In this document: positions 42,561 to 54,119 of the stretch, piece after piece
How positions within the stretch are numbered: position 1 is the first letter of the stretch
How the letters are laid out: every line of letters starts with the position of its first letter
Assembly (NCBI GenBank): GCA_963693305.1
Contig: OY855913.1
Span: 20,714,015 to 20,778,014 of the forward strand
Source of the DNA: Meandrina meandrites
Lineage: Eukaryota > Cnidaria > Anthozoa > Scleractinia > Meandrinidae
Length of the DNA stretch: 64,000 nucleotides
Reading direction: 5' to 3'
Notes under the pieces: model-generated
What the model was told of the DNA's origin: nothing
Database searches by the model: none
The model's input: only the letters and a program-made list of their open reading frames with translations
Translations under genes and position numbers: made by a program

Positions 42561-43640
42561 TTTTCATGTAATTCAAGAATGGCAATGAAGATTGTTTTTG
42601 ACTAAGTCATTAATAATAAATTACTCGCAAGATTTTAGACGTTCAGACAATTAATAATCATTCTTCACTGGATGGTTTTGAACAGAAATAATTTTTGGCT
42701 TCAAAGTTTTTCAAATAATTTGAAAGGAAAGAAAAGTCTACTTAGTTCTTTTTCTACCTCTGATTAAATCTTGGGCAATTGTCTTTGTCTTTGTCTTGGT
42801 TTATCCTGACTTGAAGGACATAAACATCAATAGCATCCAACAACCTGCACGAAATAAAGAAAAGGATAAATTAATAAAACAGTTTCAATATTTATAATCA
42901 CATGAAAACTTGTACAATATGCGTGTCAGTTTTTAAAAAGGAAAATAAATAATTTCGGTGGACAGCTCTGGCATTGTGTGACAACCAAAATAACACAACG
43001 TGTCAGCCAAATGAACTAAGTGTGACCACCATGGTAACGATCTACATATGCGAAGTGTTGCGTGACGTCTAAAGTAACAATGAAAGCCCTGATTGAGGCT
43101 GGTTCTATCTTTGTGTAACATTTCTTAATCCTTTACAATTCTGGCAAGTTGTTACCATACTTTATATACTGACGTTTTTAAAATGTAGCTACATTTGTAC
43201 CCCCACCTCAATTTTTATTTTGCGGAATTTTGTCAAGTATTTCTGCACAATTTTCTTGGATTGAGTTATATCCTTTATTTCTGTGCCATTTTGAAACAAG
43301 TCTATGAGGGACAAATCAAGAACTCAACATAATTTCTGAAGTTTGCAGATTTAATTCCTTGCACAAAGTGCAATGATGCATTAGTATACTGCTTCACACG
43401 ATACTGTTTTGTGGAACTCGATAGTGCATAACAAAGTAGGGGGGGGGGGGGGGGTCCATTGTATGCTCCTCCGGAAAAAATTAAATTTGCAGAACCCCTT
43501 AAAATTGCTATTTTCATGAAATGTTTCTTCCAGCCATTAGTGGTATTATTTGGTGCTATAATTTTAATTTTTAAGTATTAATAATGAAAAATGTATCATT
43601 ATTATAATAGAACAAATGTCACCAAGAGTGTGATTTTTAT
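42561..43640. other. AT-rich intergenic region with G16 run
   Basis: No gene seen. A run of 16 G lies at 43439-43454. Confidence 0.5.
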
Positions 43641-44151
43641 TGTTCTAGGACCTCATGCCGATCAGTCACTATATGAAGAACTCAAATGTGACCCAGAAAG
43701 TAGGCTTACTCTAAAATGTGCAACACATCTGTGCAGTGATAACAATCAAAGTAAAAGTTATAGCTAGCTGATGTAATCTCTAATAATCCCAATTACAGGG
43801 AGACATAAATTTGTTTATTCAAGTACAACTCTGACTGATGACAGGCTAAATTGTTCCCTGATTGGAAGAATTTTGCTGCAGAAAGTTTTCAATAGAGATT
43901 GAACTACATGAAAAGATAACTGGCTGAGCATAATTTGCCAGAACTTTCCCCAGACCCCCAAATGAAGTTTGGGGTAAACAGGGCATCGAAAGTCAAGGAT
44001 TTTGATCTCTAAAAAATTTTGGAGTTTACAATGTAGATACAGTCTTGATCAATCTATTTTTTTCAGTTTTTGTAATATTTTGCTACCACCAAATTTAAGG
44101 GGCAGTATACACTGTCAGTGTATCAGTGAAAGTATAATAGACCATTTAATT

Positions 44152-44348
44152 TTACAGTTGTCTGCTCAGTGTCCTGGCCTTTGAATGGTAGCAAGGCTGG
44201 AGTTGTCTTTGTTTTGATACGGCCCTCGTTGCTTTTATTTTGTAAATCAAACTTTTTTATGCTAACTGGTTTGCATTTACATGAGAATAAGGTCACCTCC
44301 AGCCTCGCTACAATTTATAGGGCAGGTCACTGAGCAGGCAACTGTAAA
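44152..44348. repeat. foldback MITE (ACAGTTGTCTGCTCAGTG ends)
   Basis: TACAGTTGTCTGCTCAGTG at 44154 is inverted in CACTGAGCAGGCAACTGTA ending 44347. Inner arms AGCAAGGCTGGAG and CTCCAGCCTCGCT continue the pairing. Confidence 0.8.
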
Positions 44349-44532
44349 AATGGCATTTTAAGGTAACCCAGAAATAAAACCACATCAACTGTTTTACTAG
44401 TTACTATTAACATTTTTCTGCGAATAATTTTCTTTGCAGATCACTTTTTACTTTGGTTAATCTAGCTCCAACTGTACTGGTTCTTAACTGGAGAAATATA
44501 CTGATGTTGAATGTTTGTTGATCTACTTTCAG

Positions 44533-44628
44533 TCCTGGATTAATAGTGTTAAAATTATCGGTGCTTTCAAACAATCTGGTCATGCAGACATAAAGTCTCC
44601 TGGGGAACTCTCTCTATCTCACCACCAG
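44533..44628 (+). other. candidate orphan exon
   Basis: A 96-bp open segment (32 codons, SWINSVKIIGAFKQSGHA...) is bounded by a good acceptor (TCTACTTTCAG) and donor (CCAG|GTATGC). No homolog is recognised, and it does not join in phase to the upstream candidate exons. Confidence 0.25.
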
Positions 44629-44649
44629 GTATGCTCATCATACTCTTAG

Positions 44650-45790
44650 AGGGTTGAACATGTTATTTTGGTACCTGCACTGAGGGTGTTCAAATTCAAA
44701 TTTCCATAGTTACCACATGTCTGTGTGGCTAACCTCAAGCCTAGGTAGATTTTCAGGGAAACCCTGAGAATAAACAGGACAACTACACTGTACATGTTTA
44801 GTGTCTAGTTTTCTAAGTGATTTCTGTCTTGGAGGTATCTTAAGTAACCAGACAAATTGTCACTTATAACTGTGTACTCATCAATAAAAGAGTCTACATT
44901 CATTTAATTTTTGTTACCCCTCAAGGGTAAACATTGACTTGAACCCCACCCCAAAGAGAAGGATCCAAGAGCCTGTTAGCTCTGTACTGTACTTCAAAAT
45001 TTCTAACAAGCATCCCCATCAAGTTTACATGTATATTTTGAGTTCCCCAGGTCTACAGCATGTTTAAACTAATCACCTAACCTGGCTCAACTATTCATTG
45101 TCCAGACTTCTATCCTTTTCCATTAAATTCCAGCTTTCATCATTCCATGCTTGACACTTCATTATTTCTGGAGAGAGATGAAAATTATATGTTAATTTAT
45201 GCTGAATATATGCTGACTGACATACATTAATGCAAAAGGAGCAATCAGAAGAAGCTATTTTAGGGCACACATAACAATAAGTCATTGGGGAATGGTTGAC
45301 CAAATCCCAACTGTAGTTGGACATCATTTTTCAAATCATAAATGGTAATTTGCAGCCTTGAGGATACCATACAATAACGAAAATAAGCCCTTAGACTTAT
45401 ATTTGCTCAACATCTCTTCCAGGTTGGCTTTAATTTTGAAGACAGGGCTTGATATATAGCTGGGTCTTATTTTCAAATGGATACCTGCAATTCAAAATTC
45501 TTAAAACTCTCCAAACATATGAAAACCACAACAAGTCTGAGCATTCTCTGAAAACATAAAATACAAAACAAGCACTACAATAAGGGCCCGCGCAGCAAGA
45601 TTTTGAGTGGGGGGCTCAAGCGTGAGCCAGATTTTTTGGGGGGAGGGGGGGGGGGGGAGTGGAGCATGCTACCCTGTGAAAATTAGGGTTTTAGTTTCTC
45701 CCAAATATCGGAAGGTGGATTTAAAATTAACAAACAGTGTGTTAAAGCGCAATGTTTTTACAACTTTATAAGCTGTATTATGGGTATCTT
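44650..45790. other. intergenic region
   Basis: No gene recognised. A G-rich tract (G6, A, G13) lies at about 45638-45657. Confidence 0.5.
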
Positions 45791-45791
45791 C

Positions 45792-46012
45792 TCCCCCCAC
45801 TTAAGAACCGGGCTCTACGCGGTAGGACGCATCCTTACCAGATCCCACGTGCTAACACAGAGAGGTTTAAGAAGTGCTTTGTAAATAGATGTCTTTTTTA
45901 TTCTAAATAGCCAGCTAGTTCCATCTCAATTTATAATGACTTTGTAAGTTTTAACATTTGATTTAAAACTATGAATAAAGACTTTTTATTTATTTTATTT
46001 ATTTATTTAACT
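45792..46012 (+). mobile_element. 5'-truncated LINE 3' end
   Basis: The frame K-N-R-A-L-R-G-R-T-H-P-Y then QIPRANTERFKKCFVNRC and a stop (to about 45910) resembles the extreme C-terminus of CR1/L2-type LINE polyproteins. It is followed by a short 3' UTR and an A/T-rich TTTATTTATTTA tail. Everything upstream is missing, as is usual for target-primed truncation. Confidence 0.5.
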
Positions 46013-47349
46013 TGACGGTCCGCAAAATAAACAACAATGGTGCTAATGTACCAGGATCTACAAGAGATTATTGCAATTTATTTGCACTGGCCTTCGAACT
46101 GGCATTATTTAGATTTGCTACACCATGCTAGCTGATCAGAGTCCCAAAAAGGACGGAATGGCTGTCCGCGATTGTAACCCTACTTTATCATTCTGGTCGT
46201 GTTAGTGTCTTGCAAAGTTACTTTTTCACATAGTACTAATTATCGGCCTTGCTATATTATTGTAATGCTTTTACAGTATAAGCATACTTAACTTTTAGAA
46301 CCAGACCTATAGATTTACTATCAAATCCTGCTTGAAGCAATATAATTTACTCCAAATCAGTACTACTGCCATTAGCGTTTACAAACCAGGAATCTGACGA
46401 TTTTTGCTATACTTCAGCTTAACGTTGTGGTGCCAAAATTTCTCTTTCTGTTATTGCTACAATCTGCAAATTTGTTTATAGTGATGTCGAAAACCATTCT
46501 TCACGACTGTTTATCATTGTCAAGTTACTAAATCTCTCTTGCGTCATTGTTGGGCAAAAGTTATATTCTTCAGGCAGTGGAAACTGAATGGTCATTCACG
46601 AGATGCACTCGATACATGATTAACCAGTATGGAACTCAAAAACAAAATTTATCACCAGCTTCTGGAAAGGCGTTCAAATGAAATACTTTTAGTAATAATT
46701 TGCCCTCCCTCTGTGCAGGCCCTGACAATGGAGGCTTGTAATTAAAAAAAAATTCTTCAATAATAAAATAACAAGTCCATGACAATTAATATTCATGAGG
46801 GCGTATTTTCCAAAGGATTTTTGCATCTGAGATTTGGGGGCAGCTTATTTTTAGGGCAGGGGATCGGAGGGGGTTTAATTTTGGAATTCCAAGGTATGCA
46901 GCTCCTTTTAGCTACCTGAGTATTTAAAAGAGAAATTAAAAGATTGTGTTAATGCTGATTTCGTGGACCATAATGGACCACTGCTCCATTTGAGTCATGC
47001 CTCTGACAGGGGGTGTTCATGTTCCGTTATTCCCAAAAAATTTCCATTGTGTTCCCTAACGGTATTTTGTCGATTTTTATGATCCCTGTTCCCTAACATG
47101 TCAGAAACACAGCTTTTGTTCTTGGGTTCCCAGCTTTATTTCCTCTTTGTTCTGTTGTTCTCATTTTTTTACGGCCACATTCCCTGAAACCCCTGGGAGG
47201 GGCTCATTTTTAATTTGCTCTGTTCAGATAAATGCAGCTCTGTGTATATTTTTGCATACTAATTCACTTTTGTTCCTATGCGATTAAGGCAGCTGTGCAT
47301 GCTGATGTAGATAGAGCTTGTATTAATTTGGAAAATTTAAACCCAACTT
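46013..47349. other. intergenic, AT-rich
   Basis: No gene recognised. A T/C-biased stretch with GTTCCCTAAC repeats lies at 47010-47190. Confidence 0.5.
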
Positions 47350-47832
47350 ATATATTTAACCCCTAAGAGTGCCAATTGGCACATAATGTCATAACTTGGT
47401 CAATATTTGTCCAATTGATTTGGAATTTTGGCACCAAAATTGTCTTGGAAAGATCTGCATTTTGAAAGCATAAAATTGTACATCCCCCCTATTTGTGACT
47501 TGATTGACCACCCCTATAACTTTTGAAACTTTTTTGCCTGATACATTTGTGGTATGCAACATAACTGAAATTAACCACTACACTGAGAGCTGCATAATAA
47601 AATATAGTTTGGGGGTATACCACAAATTTACGGAGATGCACAACTTTTTGAATGTTTTTCTTTTTAACGTTTTAACTCATTTCTTTCAAAGCTATAACAT
47701 TCTTTTTATTTGCCAAAGTGTTTTATGCAATTTACTGATCCACACCTTTCAAATAGTGTCTCATATGTGGAAATCTGCTTGAAACTTTTTAATATACGAA
47801 AAAAGGCCATTTGCTTTAGGGGGTAAAATATT
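47350..47832. repeat. possible MITE with TTTAACCCCTAA ends
   Basis: TTTAACCCCTAA at the left and TTAGGGGGTAAA at the right are imperfect inverted repeats about 480 bp apart. The internal short frame (47504-47782) is AT-driven. Weak call. Confidence 0.3.
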
Positions 47833-48680
47833 ATCAGACATAACCATACCCAAAATCAAAGGAAACTAAAATTTTAGCCAAAGAAAAAATTGAACAACAG
47901 TCATGGGCATCCCAACGTCATGATGAGAGAATTACTCCTAATAAAATAGTAGCCAGAAACAAAGAAGAATGCTTATTTTTTTTAGTTACTCTGGGTGCAC
48001 TCATTCATGACATTCACTTATTCAGCGTAACTCTTCATCTACGATGACTACGAAACTTTGGAAAAACATTTCAACTATCATTCAGTAGTAATGATAAAAT
48101 TTGATTTATTTTTAACTGGAGACAAATGTTTTTAATGATATTGGCATTCAACTGGACCCCAAGTTTTGAAAAAAATTGCATTCAGTAAAAAAATTTTGCT
48201 GATAAATTGATTTAAGGTGGCCAAACACAGTTTTTGCACGTGCCCTACAGTCTTCATTTGCTGATGCAAGGCAGCATGCGCACAATGATTACCAAGATGA
48301 AACATGGTGCTGATAAATCATACATTTATTAGTTTTATGCGGGTCCTACATGTTGAATTATTCTTCTTAAAATGACACAATGTGTTGAAGGTTTTAGTTT
48401 TTTGTTTGCATGGAACATCAGAAAAAGTTAAGATACAAAGAATCCAGTGATTTTGCAGGATTTTCGTTGTTACCTTTAGAACCCACTTAAATGCAGCACA
48501 TGCGTAGTTGGTAAAAAAAATTTGATTGAATCAGTTTAGCAGCTTACCTCTTGAGAACCACTCCTTAAAATTTCATAACATTTGGCAGGAAGATACTGCA
48601 TGAAACAAGGAAGTGATTTATTTAAAAAAATCTTAAATTTAACAGAGAAAATTGTAAATAATTCAGTGAACGCTAAACAG

Positions 48681-48971
48681 GGAGGCGCGGTGACCTAATG
48701 GTTAGTGCGCTGGACCCCGGATCAGGCAGTCCGGGTTCGAGCCCTGGCTGGGGTACTGTGTTGTGTTCTTGGGCAAGATACTTTACTCTCATAGTGCCTC
48801 TCTCCACCCAGGTGTATAAATGGGTAGCGGCGAATTTACTGCTGGGGGGAACCCTGCAATGGACTAGCGTCCCATCCAGGGGGGAGTAGCAATACTCCTA
48901 GTCGCTTCACGCTACGGAAACTGGGATAAGCTCTGGCCTGATGGGCCCCTAGGCTCGTATACAGACTTCAC
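48681..48971 (+). mobile_element. complete tRNA-derived SINE with 8-bp target duplication
   Basis: The tRNA-like head contains an A box (TGACCTAATGGTTAGTGCG) and B box (GGGTTCGAGCC). It is followed by the TGTTCTTGGGCAAGATACTT central domain seen in many invertebrate SINEs and a 3' domain with GGAGTAGCAATACTCCTAGT. Identical CTAAACAG flanks both ends (48673-48680 and 48972-48979). It is transcribed by RNA polymerase III and mobilised by a partner LINE. Confidence 0.85.
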
Positions 48972-48999
48972 CTAAACAGAAAATAGCTAAAAATCTCTC

Positions 49000-50120
49000 T
49001 GTTAAAATATTGTTAGAGTATTTTGAACATGTGATTTGTTACAAGTTTGTTACATGCAAAGGGAGGAGAGAATCTAACGACTAAATTTTCTCTTAAGTCT
49101 ACAAATATATAAAACCCGATTTTTAAGGCCTGTTTATTGGCATGTATCCAGTAATGTTACCATGGCAATGAAACACATGTGATCTAAAATATCAAAATAC
49201 AGAAGTCTATCTTTTTATCTCATGTCTTGCTAATTTTAGAGACCCAGGGATCAATGATTATGGAAAAATTGAAAACTAACGCAATATGGCGGCCGCAATT
49301 TTGTCACACCAAATATAATGTCTTCATTATTCAAAATTCCCCTGAACTGGAATTAAGAAAAAGGCCAAAAAACTGAACATTACCTTAATAGGCTATTACG
49401 GTTTTATAAATGAGACTAGACAGCTTCTTTACTTACCAAGAAACTACAAATCATCAGAAAAATGTCCTTCTCTTGGCTTGATCTCCTGGTCGAAGCCAAC
49501 ACATGTCACGTTGGTCGACTGATAGGCATTGTGGGATATTTCCTTTTCCGCCATCCACACCCCTACCCCACCCCGACGCTGCTCAGCTGAACACGATTTG
49601 TTATTTAACTCTTCAGTTTTTCCAGTCCTTCATACGAAATTTTTTCTGGCTTCATTTGGTAAAAAAATATGCATTTTTCATTATTCGATGTAAAATTTTC
49701 CGTATTATTATTGCGTTCAAAATAAATGAATATGCCGTCGTCCGGCCAAACGGTGACTGGAGACGCCGTCAGGTCGAAACCACGGTTCATTTTGGCGTTA
49801 AGTTTGTGCTCTATCAGGCCGTGGCGGCTTAAGGGTTTAACGTAGTATTGGCCTTGCTTATTTTATTTGAAATTCTATCTTTTGCTGATTAGATCTTTTC
49901 ATTTCCTACGCATGTAGCATCTCCGTTCGCGGTCCTTTGCCGCATCAGTTCACAATTTTCTCAAATCCATTTTCAGTTTGTGCTCTATCCGTAGAATCAG
50001 CCTTACTTGTTTAAAAAAAGTGTATTGGGGTAGTATTTTCAAGAAATAAAAATATCGTACAACCTTTAACAAAATCAAAATTAGGTATAGAGCCAATCAA
50101 AGTTCCTATTTCCCCCTGGT
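49000..50120. other. intergenic region
   Basis: No gene recognised. The frame at 49503-49832 shows no motif. Confidence 0.5.
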
Positions 50121-50131
50121 TCCGGTTAAGC

Positions 50132-50166
50132 TGCCAATCACTGGACCAATATGAACCCCATATAGT
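50132..50166 (-). pseudogene. possible 3' tail of a lost secreted-protein exon
   Basis: The minus strand reads GGGGTTCATATTGGTCCAGTGA, encoding GFILVQ-stop, nearly identical to the GYILVQ-stop end of exon 4 at 57209-57230. CACTGGACCAATATG is shared exactly. It lies downstream (minus sense) of the orphan exons 1-2 at 52744-53630, consistent with loss of exons 3 and 4 in that gene copy. A short match, so tentative. Confidence 0.35.
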
Positions 50167-50491
50167 CCGTGGGCCAGATCAAATTTTCTTACCAGTTTTA
50201 GGGACAAATTATTGGTAGTGTCATTTTGAAGAGTGAACCAAAGTATCGAAAAAAAAAAAATATGATAGCCTTTCTCTCTGCGTAGCTTAAGGGTTTATTT
50301 TTACAAGTTGAAATCTCAAAAATTTCCCTCTGGCATGAAAACGAGGCTCAAACAAAAATAACTTCCTAAATACGAATTAATTTCGAATTCCTCAATATCA
50401 AGCAAGAAAACCAGCCAAAAGATGTGTTTTTTATGTTTTTGCAGTGTTTATTGAAAAACACGACTCTTTAACACATTCTTATTAAAATAAA

Positions 50492-52510
50492 ATGGGCTCC
50501 ATGCTTCGCAATGCTTTATGGGTAACCAACATGGCGGCGTTCTTGTCAGGTAGTGTAAACCTCTTGTTTTTTGCGCGATTCTTTGCATCTTCCTTGCATT
50601 TCTTATTAAAAAAACGCCTCCAGAAGACAATCTTTACATACAATGAATTCGAGCATATTTTGAAGGGAGTTTTTAGCAAAGATGAGCGAATACTTCCAGT
50701 GATTCTAGTGTATGAATTCGATGGCGATCGAGTGTTCGAGGACTGTCAGAAGACAAAAGAACCTTTACGAAATTGTTTTTCTTTTAACATCCCATCGTGT
50801 TAACGGCATCGCTATACAGGCTCGACATTTTGGCCCTCATCTCCCTCCTATCGAAGCAACGCCCAACCTATCAAAATCGAAGAGACGAAGTGTTGATGTT
50901 GTGTTAGACAAGGAACTTCCAATCTACAATGCTGGAGAGCGCTGCGGACCTCCATCCAGAGCGTATGTTGAAGTAACGTCTTCAGAGATCGAGGCAAAAA
51001 CGTGGGAGAAGAATTTTCTATGGATTTTGGTGCGACTTCATGCCGCAGAGAATCAGACCATAAGCGGGTGGACTGGATTCAATATCACCGTGAGAAATCA
51101 AGAAGAAGTCTCCAAGGATAACATCGGGTACCTGCCAACGATAGATGCGCCCGCAACAAACATGTCCACTGTTTTTGAAGTGCTATCTCAGTCGCAAAGG
51201 ATCAAGAATAGTCTTAAGCTCAACACAATAGTCGTCGTTTTTGATCAAGCGCTTTACGCTAAGGCTACCGAAATTAAATGGAAGCACAGCGAGCAGTTTG
51301 GAGATGTCATTATCAGAATGGGAGCATTTCATACGATCTGCATGTTGCTGGGAATAATCGGAAAAAGGTTCCAGGATGCTGGTTTGAGAGATCTCTGCGT
51401 AGAGTCCCAGGTTATTGTAGAAGGTTCAGTGTCGGGAGTACTGGAAGGACGTAGATACAACCGTGCTGTGCGGCTACACAAGCTTGTATACGAAGCCCTG
51501 ATGAGGCAGGCGTGGTCAGGATTCCGGGTGTGGATAGCGGAGAAGCATAATGACAAGGCGTGTTTAGTAGAAGACATGTTTGTCAGTCTTCAGAGCTTGC
51601 GTGACAATGTTTGCGCAGCTGAGTTTCAGACAAAGTTCTGTGATAACTCCTTCTCCAAGGTCACAGAGCTATTTAGAAGATACATGTTAGTCCTTCGCCA
51701 TGAGAATGGTAAGCTGTCAGAGTTCTGGATGTCGTACCTTGATCTAATTGATCTTCTGCTGGCGATGATAAGAGCCTCACGAGAGGGTGACTGGGATCTT
51801 CACATTTCCTCTATCAGAAACCTTATACCGTGGTGCTTTGCCTACGAAACATAAACTATGCGCGATACCTCTCGTCGTATCTGTCAGAAATGTCCCACCT
51901 GGAAGACGAACATCCAGAAGTTCTTGCATATTTGAAGTCTGGTGGATTTGCTTTCCAAATAGGAGAGGACAATCCCTTCGGTAGGATTCCAGTCGACCAA
52001 GCGTGCGAGGAGACGGTGAACAAGGACACACAAACCCCTGGTGGTACCAAAGGCTTTAGCTTGAAGCCCAAGGCGGTCAATAAATATTACCTGGTTGCTG
52101 AGTATAGAAGCATTTTTATGAGGAATTTGAAGGACATGCTTTATTTGAGCAAATCAAGCTGTCAGCACAGTGATCTCTAAAAGAGTAGAATCGCAAGAGA
52201 TGAAGCTGATGTACAGTCTTTACTTTCAACCCTGGAGGGCTGGGTGAACCCGTTCCATAGCCAAGGGAAAGACCTCATTTGCTTGTCTACAGGAAAAATG
52301 GCCACTGAGGATGTTGCTCGTGATCTCCTTCAAGCCAAAGACGTGGGCGAAAGAGCCTACCGAAGTTTTAGCAAGGAAAGGCTGGAGGCTAATCCCCCGA
52401 AAGTGAAATTTCATGGTACGATGTCAAAGGCAAAGCTTAAGACCTTCAGCGACATGAACAAAAAAGTGGAGCTGTTCAAGTTGTTGAAGTCCACACTTCC
52501 TGCATTCTGA
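50492..52510 (+). pseudogene. multi-copy cnidarian gene of unknown function, frameshifted
   Basis: A 380-codon frame (50712-51854) contains AGERCGPPSRAYVE, WEKNFLWILVRLHAAENQT, SGWTGFN, LPTIDAPATNMSTVFEVL and VVFDQALYAKATEI, which I recognise only as a family present in many copies in coral genomes without an assigned function. One base is missing near 51848: the frame then continues as NINYARYLSSYLSEMSHLED, PFGRIPVDQACEETVNKDTQ and TPGGTKGFSLKP (to 52180). An in-frame TAA follows, and sequence to 52510 reads ARDLLQAKDVGERAYRSF. Invariant Asp residues in IDAPAT and VFDQAL suggest a nuclease-like fold, but that is inference. The 50492-50803 frame may be its degraded 5' part. Confidence 0.65.
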
Positions 52511-52743
52511 AAGTCATTAAACCCTCCCTCTCAGATCAAGCGGACCTTTGCGGTGCATGAGGGGGTGCGGACGCACCCATCGTCACCCCCCCCCCCCCCA
52601 CCCCCCTACGGCCCTGAGGGGGAAGGGAGCGGGGAGAGGCGAGAAGAGATTAGATCAACACTCTTCTTCTATAAGGTCATAGAACTACTTTTAACCAAAA
52701 CAACAGAAGTTAGTTGAAACAAGTAAAAGTCTGCAATACTTAC

Positions 52744-53630
52744 TGCGACTTGTCATAAATCTCTTTGCACGTAGCTGCTGCAGGTTCTGGTGACACGGAG
52801 CATATTACACGTAAGACTTCCAATCCTCGTTAAATTACTTAAGATTATGATTTGTCGGAAGAGAATAAGAAAAATAAATATGAAGGCATTTCAGTATTAT
52901 TGGGGTCCTGCGTTTAAATTTTGACTGAAAAGCAATTCGCGCTTCAATCCTTTTACAATTTGATCATCTACGCTCCGTTTTGGCTTCGTTGCATTTTTTC
53001 TGTTTGCTTTTTTCTACGAAGTTAATATAACAAGGCTTTGTTATAGTCGATATAAGTCCAGTTTATATGCATTGCAATTGACTGCTCTAAAATTAACCCG
53101 GCAGTGGCCCAGCCTCTCAAATCAAATCACAAAAATACGCGAAAAAAACTGTATCAAAAGATATTATCTCTTCTCTTTTTTTAGAGTTCGCATTCAGCTC
53201 ATAGCTTTGGATAGAGTTAGGGTTGGCGCTATGGTTACTTTTAGCTTTCGTGTTGGATTATTTGGAAGAAAAGTTAAACTCCCATTTCTATCAAGAGATA
53301 AAAACAGTCGTACTCGTGAAGACATCTTACTGAAATAACAAAAACGCAAATACATTACCATTGCTTTTTTATGCTCTTATCGACGTTTCAACACTTTATC
53401 TATATTTGAATAATAAAATTAGAAAACTCACTTGTTCCTCCACCCCCCACCAGCTTGTTTAACGTCGCATTAATCTGGTCCAACTTCGCTTCTATCTGCG
53501 GAAGTTGACCTAACTTTGCGTTTATCCGCCAAAGCTCAGTACAAACACAACAATTCGACGTGCACGTGGAGTCAACGTGGAGTACACTGGCAAAATTAAA
53601 CAGAACAATTGCTGCCGTAAACAGTTTCAT
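52744..53630 (-). pseudogene. secreted coiled-coil/fibrinogen-like protein, exons 1-2 only (copy 1)
   Basis: Exon 1 (53630-53432, 199 bp) encodes a signal peptide MKLFTAAIVLFNFASVLHVD, a short Cys cluster (CTSNCCVC) and a helix with heptad character (LPQIEAKLDQINATLNKLV). It ends at donor A|GTGAGT in phase 1. Exon 2 (52786-52744, 43 bp) follows acceptor GTCACCAG, encodes PAAATCKEIYDKS and ends at donor GTAAGT in phase 2. The expected exons 3-4 are absent at lower coordinates. The duplication stops at 52606, and the unrelated gene at 50492-52510 sits there. This half is intact but 3'-truncated. Confidence 0.7.
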
Positions 53631-54119
53631 CCTAGAATCACGGAATAAACCCTCAAGAAATGAATCAGCCTGGTCATTTGATGAGCATTTTTCTGCTCGC
53701 AAAATCACCTGAAAAATTAGTGACAGATCAGGTAGCTTAGAGAATTTCAGCTAACGAGAAGAATTTCTTCCTCACTAACAAGAAAACTGAAACTAGTGAC
53801 AACTGAGAAAGACCCAACAGTGGACTTGCGATGAGCAGTGCAGGACAAGTGTTCAAACGAACTAAGAGAATATTTCTGTTCAGGATTCATTCTATATTCG
53901 ACACATTGGCGGCTTTTCCGCGTAAAAACAAGAGAATTGTTCTCCAGTGTTAAAAATGAGAACACTGACAGCGAAATGCTCAGTTTCAAACTTTTCCAAA
54001 TATGGTAGGGAATCAAATCTGACTTGTGTTCAGAATCTGCTCTCTTACACAGGATATACATATTTTTTGCCCTCAACTATGGCCTTGGTTTCCCAGCTGG
54101 TTCCGTTGTGATTTTCATT

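Larger units (their letters stand above)
37037..43767 (+). pseudogene. weak candidate multi-exon gene, in-frame TGA
   Basis: Three stretches join in phase. 37037-37150 starts MCEDVSSSEDQFGLL, has a TGA at 37097-37099, and ends at donor GAAG|GTAAGC. 38007-38157 follows acceptor TTCTGTTTTCAG and encodes ERKANFARRKEESRR..., ending CAG|GTCTAA. 43649-43767 follows TTGTTCTAG and reads PHADQSLYEELKCDPES to a stop. No family is recognised and the introns contain repeats. The in-frame TGA argues against a functional gene unless the model is wrong. It may be coincidence. Confidence 0.22.

Noticed and set aside
45091..45327. 78-codon minus-strand Cys-containing frame
   Set aside because: No splice context, repeats of known domains, or paralog within the window; likely chance.
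49503..49832. 109-codon plus-strand frame
   Set aside because: No domain and no splice or paralog support; AT-driven composition.
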